Assembly: GCF_008244685.1 (NCBI RefSeq)
Contig: NZ_VTFT01000001.1
Span: forward strand, 413,248-477,247
DNA from: Luteimonas viscosa
GTDB lineage: Bacteria; Pseudomonadota; Gammaproteobacteria; Xanthomonadales; Xanthomonadaceae
DNA length: 64,000 nucleotides
Direction: 5' to 3'
The translations under genes and the position numbers were made by a program. Of this stretch, positions 21,293-28,282 are shown piece by piece (position 1 is the stretch's first letter; every line of letters begins with the position of its first letter). The notes below the pieces were generated by a model. The model was not told the origin of the DNA, ran no database searches, and saw nothing but the letters and a program-made list of their open reading frames with translations.

Positions 21293-21724
21293 ATGAGCCA
21301 TCACCCGCAAGAGCCCGCCCGTTACGCCCTGCATCCCCAGCTGGCGGCGGACACCCACCCGCTGGCGTCGCTCGAGCTGTGCGACCTGCGGCTGATGGAC
21401 GATGCCAACTATCCCTGGCTGGTGCTGGTGCCGCGCATCGCCGAGGCCCGCGAACTACTCGACCTCGACGCCGCCCAGCGCCACCGCCTCACCGACGAGA
21501 TCGACCTGGCCGCCCGCGTCCTGACCGGCGTGTTCCGTCCGTTCAAGCTGAATGTCGCCGCGCTCGGCAACCTGGTGCCGCAACTGCACGTGCACGTGAT
21601 CGCACGCTTCGAGGACGACCCGGCCTGGCCGGCACCGGTGTGGGGACGCGTCGCCGCGCGCCCGTACAGCCCGGAAGCGCTGGTGGGACGCATCCGCCTG
21701 CTGGACGCCGCGCTGCGCGCGTGA
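21293..21724 (+). CDS. HIT-family nucleotide hydrolase/transferase
   Basis: Histidine-triad protein of 143 aa. The active-site string reads QLHVHVIAR, so the first histidine of the HxHxHxx triad is glutamine while the middle (nucleophile) and third are kept. Family members hydrolyse or transfer nucleotidyl groups, such as diadenosine polyphosphates or AMP conjugates. The region after the motif (FEDDPAWPAPVWG) is typical of a proteobacterial HIT subgroup. Its stop overlaps the GTG of pxpB (GTGA). Confidence 0.87.
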   Translation: MSHHPQEPARYALHPQLAADTHPLASLELCDLRLMDDANYPWLVLVPRIAEARELLDLDAAQRHRLTDEIDLAARVLTGVFRPFKLNVAALGNLVPQLHVHVIARFEDDPAWPAPVWGRVAARPYSPEALVGRIRLLDAALRA

Positions 21725-22446
21725 ACGAAGCCACGATCGAGCCCCTGGGCGAGGACGCGCTGCTGCTGCGGCTGGGCCGCGAGATCGACCCGGCGGTGAA
21801 CGCCCGCGTGCATGCGCTGGCACGGCGGATCGAGGCCGCGCGGCCGCCGTGGCTGCGAGAGGTGGTGCCGGCGTACGCGTCGCTGGCGGTGTTCCTCGAC
21901 ATCGATCCCTGCACGGATGCCGGCGTGCGGGCGTTCGCGTCCGCGATCGAATGGCTGCGCCGCCAGCTCGATCCGGCGCTGTCCGCGGAACTTCCCGGAC
22001 AGGCCCGGGACCCGGCCACGATCATCGAGATCCCGGTCTGCTACGGACCTGCCTGCGCGCCCGACCTCGACGACCTCGCCGCACACGCCGGCCTGTCGCG
22101 GCAGGAGGTGGTGGCGCTGCACTGCGCCGGCGACTACCAGGTGGCGATGGTAGGTTTCGCGCCCGGATTTCCCTATCTCATCGGCCTCGACCCGCGCCTG
22201 GCGATGCCGCGGCTGGCGAGTCCGCGCACCCACGTGCCCGCCGGCAGCGTCGCGATCGGCGGCGCCCAGGCCGGCATCTATCCGCGCGCGAGTCCCGGCG
22301 GCTGGCGCCTCGTCGGGCGCACGCCACTGGCGCTGTTCGACGTGTCCTGGCCCTCGCCGTGCCTGCTGGCGGCGGGCCAGCGCGTCCGATTCCGCGCGAT
22401 CGACGAAGCTGCGTTCGAAGCGCTGCGGGCGGAGGCGGCGGCATGA
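21721..22446 (+). CDS. pxpB: 5-oxoprolinase subunit PxpB (KipI family)
   Basis: With PxpA and PxpC it makes the ATP-dependent prokaryotic 5-oxoprolinase, which opens pyroglutamate to glutamate. The protein is 241 aa from a GTG start that overlaps the HIT stop. KipI features are the ALLLRLG beta-strand at the N-terminus, YASLAVFLD, and the cyclophilin-like C-terminal region with GFAPGFPYLIGLDPRL, SVAIGGAQAGIYP and SPGGWRLVGRTP. In Bacillus the homologue KipI inhibits KinA. Here the pxpC/pxpA context favours the metabolic role. Confidence 0.93.
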   Translation: MNEATIEPLGEDALLLRLGREIDPAVNARVHALARRIEAARPPWLREVVPAYASLAVFLDIDPCTDAGVRAFASAIEWLRRQLDPALSAELPGQARDPATIIEIPVCYGPACAPDLDDLAAHAGLSRQEVVALHCAGDYQVAMVGFAPGFPYLIGLDPRLAMPRLASPRTHVPAGSVAIGGAQAGIYPRASPGGWRLVGRTPLALFDVSWPSPCLLAAGQRVRFRAIDEAAFEALRAEAAA

Positions 22447-23408
22447 GCATCGAGTGCCTCGCGCCCGGCGTCGCCACCCTGCTGCAGGATGCCGGACGGA
22501 CGGGCCTGCGCCGCCACGGCATCGCCCAGGGCGGCGCGCTGGACCCGTGGTCGTTCGCGCTCGCGAACCTGCTGGCGGGCAATCCGGCAGGCGCGCCCGC
22601 GCTGGAGATCACGCTGCTCGGACCGAGACTGCGCTTCCACTCCGCCGCGCGCATTGCGCTGTGCGGGGGCGGGATCGAGGCGGAGGCCGACGGGATGCCG
22701 CTGCCCATCTCGCGCCCGGTGGACGTTCCCGGCGGCTGCGTGTTGCGCCTGGGCCGATGTCGCGAGGGCGCGCGTGCCTATCTCGCGGTGTGCGGCGGCT
22801 TCCGGGTCGCACCGGTGCTGGGGAGCGCCAGTACCGACCTGCGCGCGGGGTTCGGCGGAATCCTGGGCCGGCCGCTGCGGCGCGGCGACCGTCTCGACCT
22901 CGCCACCGACAATGCCGCCGGCATCGCAACGGTGCGCTTTCCAGGCTGGTGGATCGACCCGGCCTTCGATGACCAGCCACGCGGCGGCGATCGCGTGGTG
23001 CGGCTGCTTCCCGGATCCGACGCCACCACGTCGCCGGGGACGCTGTTCGCCAGATCCTGGCAGGTCGCGCCCGCCAGCAACCGCCAGGGGCTGCGCCTGC
23101 TCGGCGACGGTATCGCGGCCGCGGATCGGAAAGAACGCGTGTCCGAACCGGTGGTCCCCGGCACCGTGCAACTGCCGCCGGACGGCCAGCCGATCGTCCT
23201 GCTCGCCGATGCGCAGACCCACGGCGGCTACCCGCGCATCGGCCACGCGATCCGCGCCGACTGGCCGGCGCTGGCGCAGCTGCGGCCCGGCGACCGCCTG
23301 CGCTTCGCACCCTGCACGCCGGAAGAGGCCCGCGCCGCGCTTTGCCGTCAGCGCCAGCGCCTGCATAGAATCGCGCTGGCCCTCGACGCGAAGCGCGCCC
23401 TTGCCTGA
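22443..23408 (+). CDS. pxpC: 5-oxoprolinase subunit PxpC (KipA family)
   Basis: Partner of PxpB in the biotin-independent 5-oxoprolinase. The protein is 321 aa with the cyclophilin-like fold of the AHS2/KipA family: LLQDAGRTGLRRHGI, GGALDPWSFALANLLAGNP and LEITLLGP near the N-terminus, then a C-terminal half with NRQGLRLLG and TQTHGGYPRIGHAI-like segments (here AQTHGGYPRIGHAI). The start overlaps pxpB by 4 bases, and the last eight bases overlap the TTG start of pxpA. Confidence 0.93.
   Translation: MSIECLAPGVATLLQDAGRTGLRRHGIAQGGALDPWSFALANLLAGNPAGAPALEITLLGPRLRFHSAARIALCGGGIEAEADGMPLPISRPVDVPGGCVLRLGRCREGARAYLAVCGGFRVAPVLGSASTDLRAGFGGILGRPLRRGDRLDLATDNAAGIATVRFPGWWIDPAFDDQPRGGDRVVRLLPGSDATTSPGTLFARSWQVAPASNRQGLRLLGDGIAAADRKERVSEPVVPGTVQLPPDGQPIVLLADAQTHGGYPRIGHAIRADWPALAQLRPGDRLRFAPCTPEEARAALCRQRQRLHRIALALDAKRALA
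23366..23371 (+). promoter_or_regulatory. Possible internal -10 box before pxpA
   Basis: TAGAATCGC lies inside the end of pxpC, 29 bases before the TTG at 23401. It matches the recurrent TAGAATCG string that precedes other genes here, so pxpA and the genes after it may also be read from an internal promoter. It could be a chance match within coding DNA. Confidence 0.3.
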
Positions 23409-24156
23409 CCGTATCGATTTCAACTGCGACCTCGGCGAAGGCTGTGGCGACGACGCCGCGATCGTGCCGCACATCAGCTCGGCCAGCATCGCCTGCGGCG
23501 GCCACGCCGGGGACGAGGCGACCATGCGCGCGACCGTGGCGCTGTGCCAGGCGCACGGCGTGGCGATCGGCGCGCATCCCTCGTTCGTCGATCGCGAGTA
23601 CTTCGGCCGTCGCGAGCTCACCCTCGGCCCGGGCGCCATCCACGTACTGGTGCTGGCGCAGGTGCGGCGGCTGGCATCAGTGTGCGATGCGGCCCGGGCG
23701 CCCCTGCGCCACGTCAAGCCGCACGGCGCACTCTACAACCTCGCCGCGCGCGACACCGATGTCGCCGATGCCGTCGCCGCCGCGGTCCATGCCATCGATC
23801 CCACGCTGTGGCTGTACGCGCAGTCCGGCTCGGCCCTGGCCGAGGCCGGCCGTCTCGCCGGCCTGCCCGTCGCCGAGGAAGCCTTCGCCGAACGCAGCTA
23901 CGGCGCCGATGGGCGCCTCACGCCACGCGACCGGCCCGGCGCGGTGATCGACGACCTCGACGCGGCCCTGGCGCAGGTGCGCATGCTGCTGCGCGAGGGC
24001 GCGGTGATCGCGCTCGACGGCACCCGCGTCCCGCTGCGCGCCGACACCCTGTGCCTGCACGGCGATCGACCCGACGCCGCGCGCTTCGCCGCCGCCCTGC
24101 GTGCCGCCCTGGAAGCCGAAGGCATCCGCGTGCGCGCGCCGGACGCGGCCGCATGA
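23401..24156 (+). CDS. pxpA: 5-oxoprolinase subunit PxpA (LamB/YcsF family, TTG start)
   Basis: Catalytic-side subunit of 5-oxoprolinase, 251 aa. It begins LPDRIDFNCDLGEG; this N-terminus (DFNCDLGEG) is invariant in the family and no ATG or GTG lies before it, so TTG is the best start. Other signatures are ISSASIACGGHAGD, GVAIGAHPSFVDREYFGRR, HVKPHGALYN and a final LCLHGD. It overlaps pxpC by 8 bases and DUF969 by 4, in keeping with coupled translation. Confidence 0.93.
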   Translation: MPDRIDFNCDLGEGCGDDAAIVPHISSASIACGGHAGDEATMRATVALCQAHGVAIGAHPSFVDREYFGRRELTLGPGAIHVLVLAQVRRLASVCDAARAPLRHVKPHGALYNLAARDTDVADAVAAAVHAIDPTLWLYAQSGSALAEAGRLAGLPVAEEAFAERSYGADGRLTPRDRPGAVIDDLDAALAQVRMLLREGAVIALDGTRVPLRADTLCLHGDRPDAARFAAALRAALEAEGIRVRAPDAAA

Positions 24157-24860
24157 ACTGGTGGCCGCTGCTCGGCATCGCCCTGGTCGTGCTCGGCTTC
24201 GTGCTGCGGCTCAATCCCGCGCTGGTGGTGGTGGCCGCCGGCATCGCCACCGGCCTGCTCGCGGGCATCACCCCGCTGGACGTGCTGGCGCTGATCGGCG
24301 AGGCCTTCACCAAGCAGCGCTACCTCGCCCTGTTCCTGCTCACGCTGCCGGCGATCGGCCTGCTCGAACGCCATGGCCTGAAGGAACGCGCGCAGCAGTG
24401 GATCGCGCGCCTGCGCGGCGCCACCACCGGCCGCGCGCTCACGGCTTATCTCGGCGGCCGGCAGTTGCTGTCGGCACTCGGCCTGGTCGACCTCGGCGGT
24501 CATGCGCAGACGGTGCGCCCATTGATGGCGCCGATGGCGGTCGGCGCCGCCGAGAACGCCCACGGCACGCTGCCGCAGGCCAGCGTCGAGCGGATCAAGG
24601 CCATGACCGCCGCCAGCGAGAACGTCGGCCGCTTCTTCGGCGAGGATGTCTTCATCGCCTTCGGCGCGGTGCTGCTGATGCAGGGCTTCTTCGCCGAACA
24701 CGGCATCGTGCTCGAACCGCTGCATATCGCGCTGTGGGGGATTCCGACCGCGATCTGCGCTTTCCTCATCCACGCCTCGCGGCTGTTGCGGATGGACGCG
24801 CAACTGGCGCGCGAGGCGGCGGCGCTGCGGGATGCGGCAAACCGGCAACCGGCCGCGTGA
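24153..24860 (+). CDS. DUF969 membrane protein, probable transporter subunit
   Basis: Integral membrane protein of 235 aa with several hydrophobic segments (WPLLGIALVVLGFVLRL, ALVVVAAGIATGLLAGI, LALFLLTLPAIGLL and a late one near VFIAFGAVLLMQGFF). It carries the DUF969 pattern AENAHGTLPQ. It is coupled by 4-base overlaps to pxpA before and DUF979 after. DUF969 and DUF979 occur as a pair; placed between 5-oxoprolinase and pyroglutamyl peptidase they are best read as a two-part pyroglutamate importer. That role is inferred from context. Confidence 0.82.
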   Translation: MNWWPLLGIALVVLGFVLRLNPALVVVAAGIATGLLAGITPLDVLALIGEAFTKQRYLALFLLTLPAIGLLERHGLKERAQQWIARLRGATTGRALTAYLGGRQLLSALGLVDLGGHAQTVRPLMAPMAVGAAENAHGTLPQASVERIKAMTAASENVGRFFGEDVFIAFGAVLLMQGFFAEHGIVLEPLHIALWGIPTAICAFLIHASRLLRMDAQLAREAAALRDAANRQPAA

Positions 24861-25810
24861 TCACGCTGCAGATGATCTACTGGCTCGCCGGCGCCTACCT
24901 GCTGGCGGTGGCCGCGCTCGGCCTGCGCGACCGCCACAACCCGCGCCGCCACGCGACCGCGCTGTTCTGGGCCCTGCTCGGGCTGATGTTCCTGGCCGCG
25001 GACCGGCTGGCGCCGGCCGTCGTCGGCGTCGTGGTCGTGATGCTGGCCTGCCTCGCGGGCTTCGGCGGGCTGGGCCGGGGCCGCTACGACGAGCCGTCCG
25101 ACGAGGCGAAACGGATCGAAGCCACGCGCCTGGGCAACCGCCTGTTCTGGCCGGCGCTGCTGATCCCCGGGGTCTGCGTGCTGCTGGCGGTGGTGCTGAA
25201 GGATGTCTCGTTCGGCGGCGTGTACCTGCTCGGCCGCGAACAGACCACCCTGGTCGCGCTCGGCGTCGCCTGCGTGGTCGCGGCGATCGCCGCCTCCCGG
25301 CTGACGCGGCAATCGCCGTGGAGCGCGGTGGAGCAGTCTCGCCGCCTGATCGACGCCGTCGGCTGGGCCGCGCTGCTGCCGCTGCTGCTGGCCACCCTGG
25401 GCGGCGTCTTCGCGGCCGCGGGCGTCGGCGAGGCGGTGGCGGCGCTGGTGGAAATGGCGATCCCGGTCGACAACCGCTTCGTGGTGGTGCTCGCCTACGC
25501 GCTGGGCATGGCGCTGTTCACGATGGTCATGGGCAATGCGTTCGCCGCGTTCCCGGTGATGACCGCGGGCATCGGCCTGCCGCTGCTGGTGCAGCTGCAC
25601 GGGGCCGATGCCGCGCCGCTGGCCGCGATCGGCATGCTCTCGGGCTACTGCGGCACCCTGCTCACGCCGATGGCGGCGAACTTCAACCTCGTGCCCGCCG
25701 CGCTGCTGGAACTGAAGGATCCGAACGCGGTGATCCGCCAGCAGGTCGCCACCGCGCTGCCGCTGCTGGCGTGCAACATCGCATTGATGTACTTCATCGT
25801 CTTCCGATGA
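24857..25810 (+). CDS. DUF979 membrane protein, probable transporter subunit
   Basis: Polytopic membrane protein of 317 aa with about eight to ten hydrophobic segments. The C-terminal half has MVMGNAFAAFPVMTAGIGLP and GYCGTLLTPMAANFNLVPAALLE, resembling discontinuous substrate-binding helices of ion-coupled permeases. The GTG start overlaps the DUF969 stop (GTGA) and the stop overlaps pcp. It presumably acts with DUF969 as one carrier. The substrate is inferred, not seen. Confidence 0.82.
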   Translation: MITLQMIYWLAGAYLLAVAALGLRDRHNPRRHATALFWALLGLMFLAADRLAPAVVGVVVVMLACLAGFGGLGRGRYDEPSDEAKRIEATRLGNRLFWPALLIPGVCVLLAVVLKDVSFGGVYLLGREQTTLVALGVACVVAAIAASRLTRQSPWSAVEQSRRLIDAVGWAALLPLLLATLGGVFAAAGVGEAVAALVEMAIPVDNRFVVVLAYALGMALFTMVMGNAFAAFPVMTAGIGLPLLVQLHGADAAPLAAIGMLSGYCGTLLTPMAANFNLVPAALLELKDPNAVIRQQVATALPLLACNIALMYFIVFR

Positions 25811-26466
25811 GTACCCGGAGCACGCGCATGCGAAACGTGCTGCTCGCCGGTTTCGCGCCGTTCGACGGTGCCGCGGGCAACCCGAGCTGGGACGCGGCGC
25901 GCGCGCTCGACGGCGAGGAGATCGCCGGTCACCGCGTCGTGGCGCGACGGCTGCCGGTCGAGTTCGGCGTGGCGCGCGATGCGCTGCGCCGCGCGATCCG
26001 CGAGACGCGCCCCACCCTCGTGCTGTGCACCGGCCTGGCCGCCGGACGCGACGCGATCTCGATCGAGCGCGTCGCGATCAACGTCGACGATGCCCGCATT
26101 CCCGACAACGCCGGACGCCAGCCGGTCGATCTGCCGGTGGTGCGCGGCGGCCCGGCGGCCTATTTCTCGACCCTGCCGATCAAGGCGATGTACGCCGCGA
26201 TCCACGAGGCCGCCATCCCGGTGGAAGTCTCGCAGAGCGCCGGCACCTACGTGTGCAACCATGTCTTCTACGGGCTGATGCACATGCTGCGGCGGCGCAG
26301 GATCCGCGCGGGTTTCGTGCACGTACCGCCAGCGATCGACAACGCCGCTGAAGGGACCACCGGCGTGCTGCCGATGGAATCGATCGTGGCAGCGCTTCGC
26401 ATCGCGCTACGTGTCGCACTCACGACGCAGCAAGACCACCGGATCGGCGCGGGCGCGACGGACTAG
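25807..26466 (+). CDS. pcp: Pyroglutamyl-peptidase I
   Basis: Cysteine peptidase that removes N-terminal pyroglutamate from peptides. The protein is 219 aa. The catalytic Glu is in SIERVAINVDD, Cys in SAGTYVCNHVFYGLM and His in GFVHVP, and the N-terminus LLAGFAPFDG is typical. It has no signal peptide, so it works on imported peptides. It is the last gene of the operon and would supply cytoplasmic pyroglutamate to PxpABC. A second ATG at codon 8 (MRNVLLAGF) is a possible start. Confidence 0.94.
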   Translation: MSTRSTRMRNVLLAGFAPFDGAAGNPSWDAARALDGEEIAGHRVVARRLPVEFGVARDALRRAIRETRPTLVLCTGLAAGRDAISIERVAINVDDARIPDNAGRQPVDLPVVRGGPAAYFSTLPIKAMYAAIHEAAIPVEVSQSAGTYVCNHVFYGLMHMLRRRRIRAGFVHVPPAIDNAAEGTTGVLPMESIVAALRIALRVALTTQQDHRIGAGATD

Positions 26467-26493
26467 GTCGCGGGCGCCCCCCGGAGCGCTCCC

Positions 26494-27066
26494 TCAGGTC
26501 TTCGGCAGCGTGACCCCGGTCTGGCCCTGGTACTTGCCGCCGCGGTCGCGGTACGAGGTCTCGCACACGTCGTCGGCGTCGGACTGGAAGAACAGCATCT
26601 GCGCCACGCCCTCGTTGGCGTAGATGCGCGCCGGCAGCGGCGTGGTGTTGCTGAACTCCAGCGTCACGTGGCCCTCCCATTCGGGCTCCAGCGGCGTGAC
26701 GTTGACGATGATCCCGCAGCGCGCGTACGTGCTCTTGCCCAGGCACACCACCAGGGTGTCGCGCGGGATGCGGAAGTACTCGACCGTGCGCGCAAGGGCG
26801 AAGCTGTTGGGCGGGATGATGCACTCGTCGGCCTCGATGTCGACAAAGCTCTTGGGATCGAAGTGCTTGGGATCGACGATGGTCGAGTTGATGTTGGTGA
26901 ACACCTTGAACTCGCGCGAGCAGCGCACGTCGTAGCCGTAGCTGGAGGTGCCGTAGCTGACGATGCGGCCACCGGCGGCCTGCTTGACCTGCCCCGGCTC
27001 GAACGGCTCGATCATGCCTTGCTGCTCGGACATGCGCCGGATCCAGCGGTCGCTCTTGATGCTCAT
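26494..27066 (-). CDS. dcd: dCTP deaminase
   Basis: Converts dCTP to dUTP, feeding dTTP synthesis. The protein is 190 aa, trimeric in the family. The catalytic glutamate is in [13 protein letters not shown], with the nucleotide-binding GKSTYARCG and the C-terminal closing segment [12 protein letters not shown]. The start [12 protein letters not shown] is the conserved one. It is convergent with pcp (27-base gap) and lies downstream of apbC on the same strand. Confidence 0.96.
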   Translation of the reverse strand: MSIKSDRWIRRMSEQQGMIEPFEPGQVKQAAGGRIVSYGTSSYGYDVRCSREFKVFTNINSTIVDPKHFDPKSFVDIEADECIIPPNSFALARTVEYFRIPRDTLVVCLGKSTYARCGIIVNVTPLEPEWEGHVTLEFSNTTPLPARIYANEGVAQMLFFQSDADDVCETSYRDRGGKYQGQTGVTLPKT

Positions 27067-27102
27067 GCGGTGTTCCCTGCGGCGCGTGGCCGGAAGCCGG
27101 GC

Positions 27103-27108
27103 ATTGTA
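27103..27108 (-). promoter_or_regulatory. Candidate dcd -10 box (TACAAT)
   Basis: TACAAT on the minus strand, 36 bases before the dcd start, in the 142-base gap after apbC. No -35 match is evident. Confidence 0.35.
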
Positions 27109-27208
27109 GGGCGGGTCACGAGCCGCCGGAACCTCGACGGCGCAGCGGCCCGCAGGCGGTGCGGCGCCCGGGGTGCGGCGACGCCCGCCGATGACGGGAA
27201 GCGGGCAC

Positions 27209-28087
27209 CTACAGCAGCGAGGCGGAAATGCCGCGCGGCGCGCGCGGGCGCTTCTCCAGCTCCTCGCGCAGGCGGACAGCCGTGGCGCGATAGGCGGCCG
27301 CCGCGGCCGACTGCGGCGCCGAAGCGACGATCGGCACCCCCGCATCGCCCTGCTCGCGGATCCCGATCTCCAGCGGCAGCGATCCCAGCAGCGGCACGCC
27401 GTACTGCGCGGCCATCCGCTCGCCGCCGCCCTGTCCGAACAGGTGCTCGACGTGGCCGCAGTTCGAGCACACGTGCTGGGCCATGTTCTCCACCAGCCCG
27501 AGCACCGCCACGTCGACCTTCTCGAACATCCGCAGGGCCTTGCGCGCATCGAGCGTGGCCACGTCCTGCGGCGTGGTCACCACCACCGCACCGGCGACCG
27601 GGATCTTCTGCGCGAGCGTGAGCTGGATGTCGCCGGTGCCCGGCGGCAGGTCGACGATCAGGTAGTCCAGCCCCTCCTCGCCGCCCCACAGCGTGTCGTT
27701 GAGCAGTTGGGTGAGGGCCGAGGTCGCCATCGGACCGCGCCAGATCATCGGCGTGTCCGCATCCACCAGGAACCCGATCGACATCGCCTCGATGCCGTGC
27801 GCCCGCATCGGCAGGATCGACTTGCCGTCCGGACTGTCGGGCTTGCCCGACAGTCCCAGCATGGTCGGAATGCTCGGCCCATAGACATCCGCGTCCAGCA
27901 CCCCGACCCGCGCGCCGTCCGCCGCCAGGGCCAGCGCCAGGTTCACGGCCGTCGTCGACTTGCCGACGCCACCCTTGCCGGAGGCGATGGCGAGGATGTT
28001 GCGGATGCGTGGGTGTGGCGCCATCCCGGACTGCGCCGCGTATGGGCGAACCGGGGGATTCCCCCCTAGGGGTTGTTCAGTTGCCAT
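27209..28087 (-). CDS. apbC: Iron-sulfur cluster carrier ATPase Mrp/ApbC
   Basis: P-loop ATPase that carries Fe-S clusters to apoproteins. The protein is 293 aa. The deviant Walker A is GKGGVGKST, Walker B is VDLPPGTGD, and the cluster-binding CxxC is in [11 protein letters not shown]. The N-terminal MIP18/DUF59 domain of longer Mrp proteins is absent. ATG 28087 has GGAG ten bases upstream; a GTG two codons earlier is possible. It is divergent from the TonB-dependent receptor gene. Confidence 0.94.
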   Translation of the reverse strand: MATEQPLGGNPPVRPYAAQSGMAPHPRIRNILAIASGKGGVGKSTTAVNLALALAADGARVGVLDADVYGPSIPTMLGLSGKPDSPDGKSILPMRAHGIEAMSIGFLVDADTPMIWRGPMATSALTQLLNDTLWGGEEGLDYLIVDLPPGTGDIQLTLAQKIPVAGAVVVTTPQDVATLDARKALRMFEKVDVAVLGLVENMAQHVCSNCGHVEHLFGQGGGERMAAQYGVPLLGSLPLEIGIREQGDAGVPIVASAPQSAAAAAYRATAVRLREELEKRPRAPRGISASLL

Positions 28088-28282
28088 GCCCACATCGCTC
28101 CATCGCCCGGCCGCGCGCGGCTGGCGGGTCTCCAGCCATGCATACCGCCAAAAAGTGATCGGCCCATGACGGCGCCATTAAGGACATGTTAACCTCAGAT
28201 GCACCATCGCTGAACGGCCCCAGTGACCTTCGTGCGTTGGCGATGCTCTTGGCAAACCTCTTGCAACTCATTGGGGAATCGA
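28088..28282. promoter_or_regulatory. Upstream region of the TonB-dependent receptor gene
   Basis: These 195 bases separate divergent apbC and the receptor. The part after 28140 is distinctly AT-richer (CCAAAAAGTGAT, GCCATTAAGGACATGTTAACC) and is the likely receptor promoter, with a leader of roughly 80-100 nt and TTGGGGAA as ribosome-binding site. I could not fix -35/-10 boxes or find a Fur-type palindrome. Confidence 0.4.
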
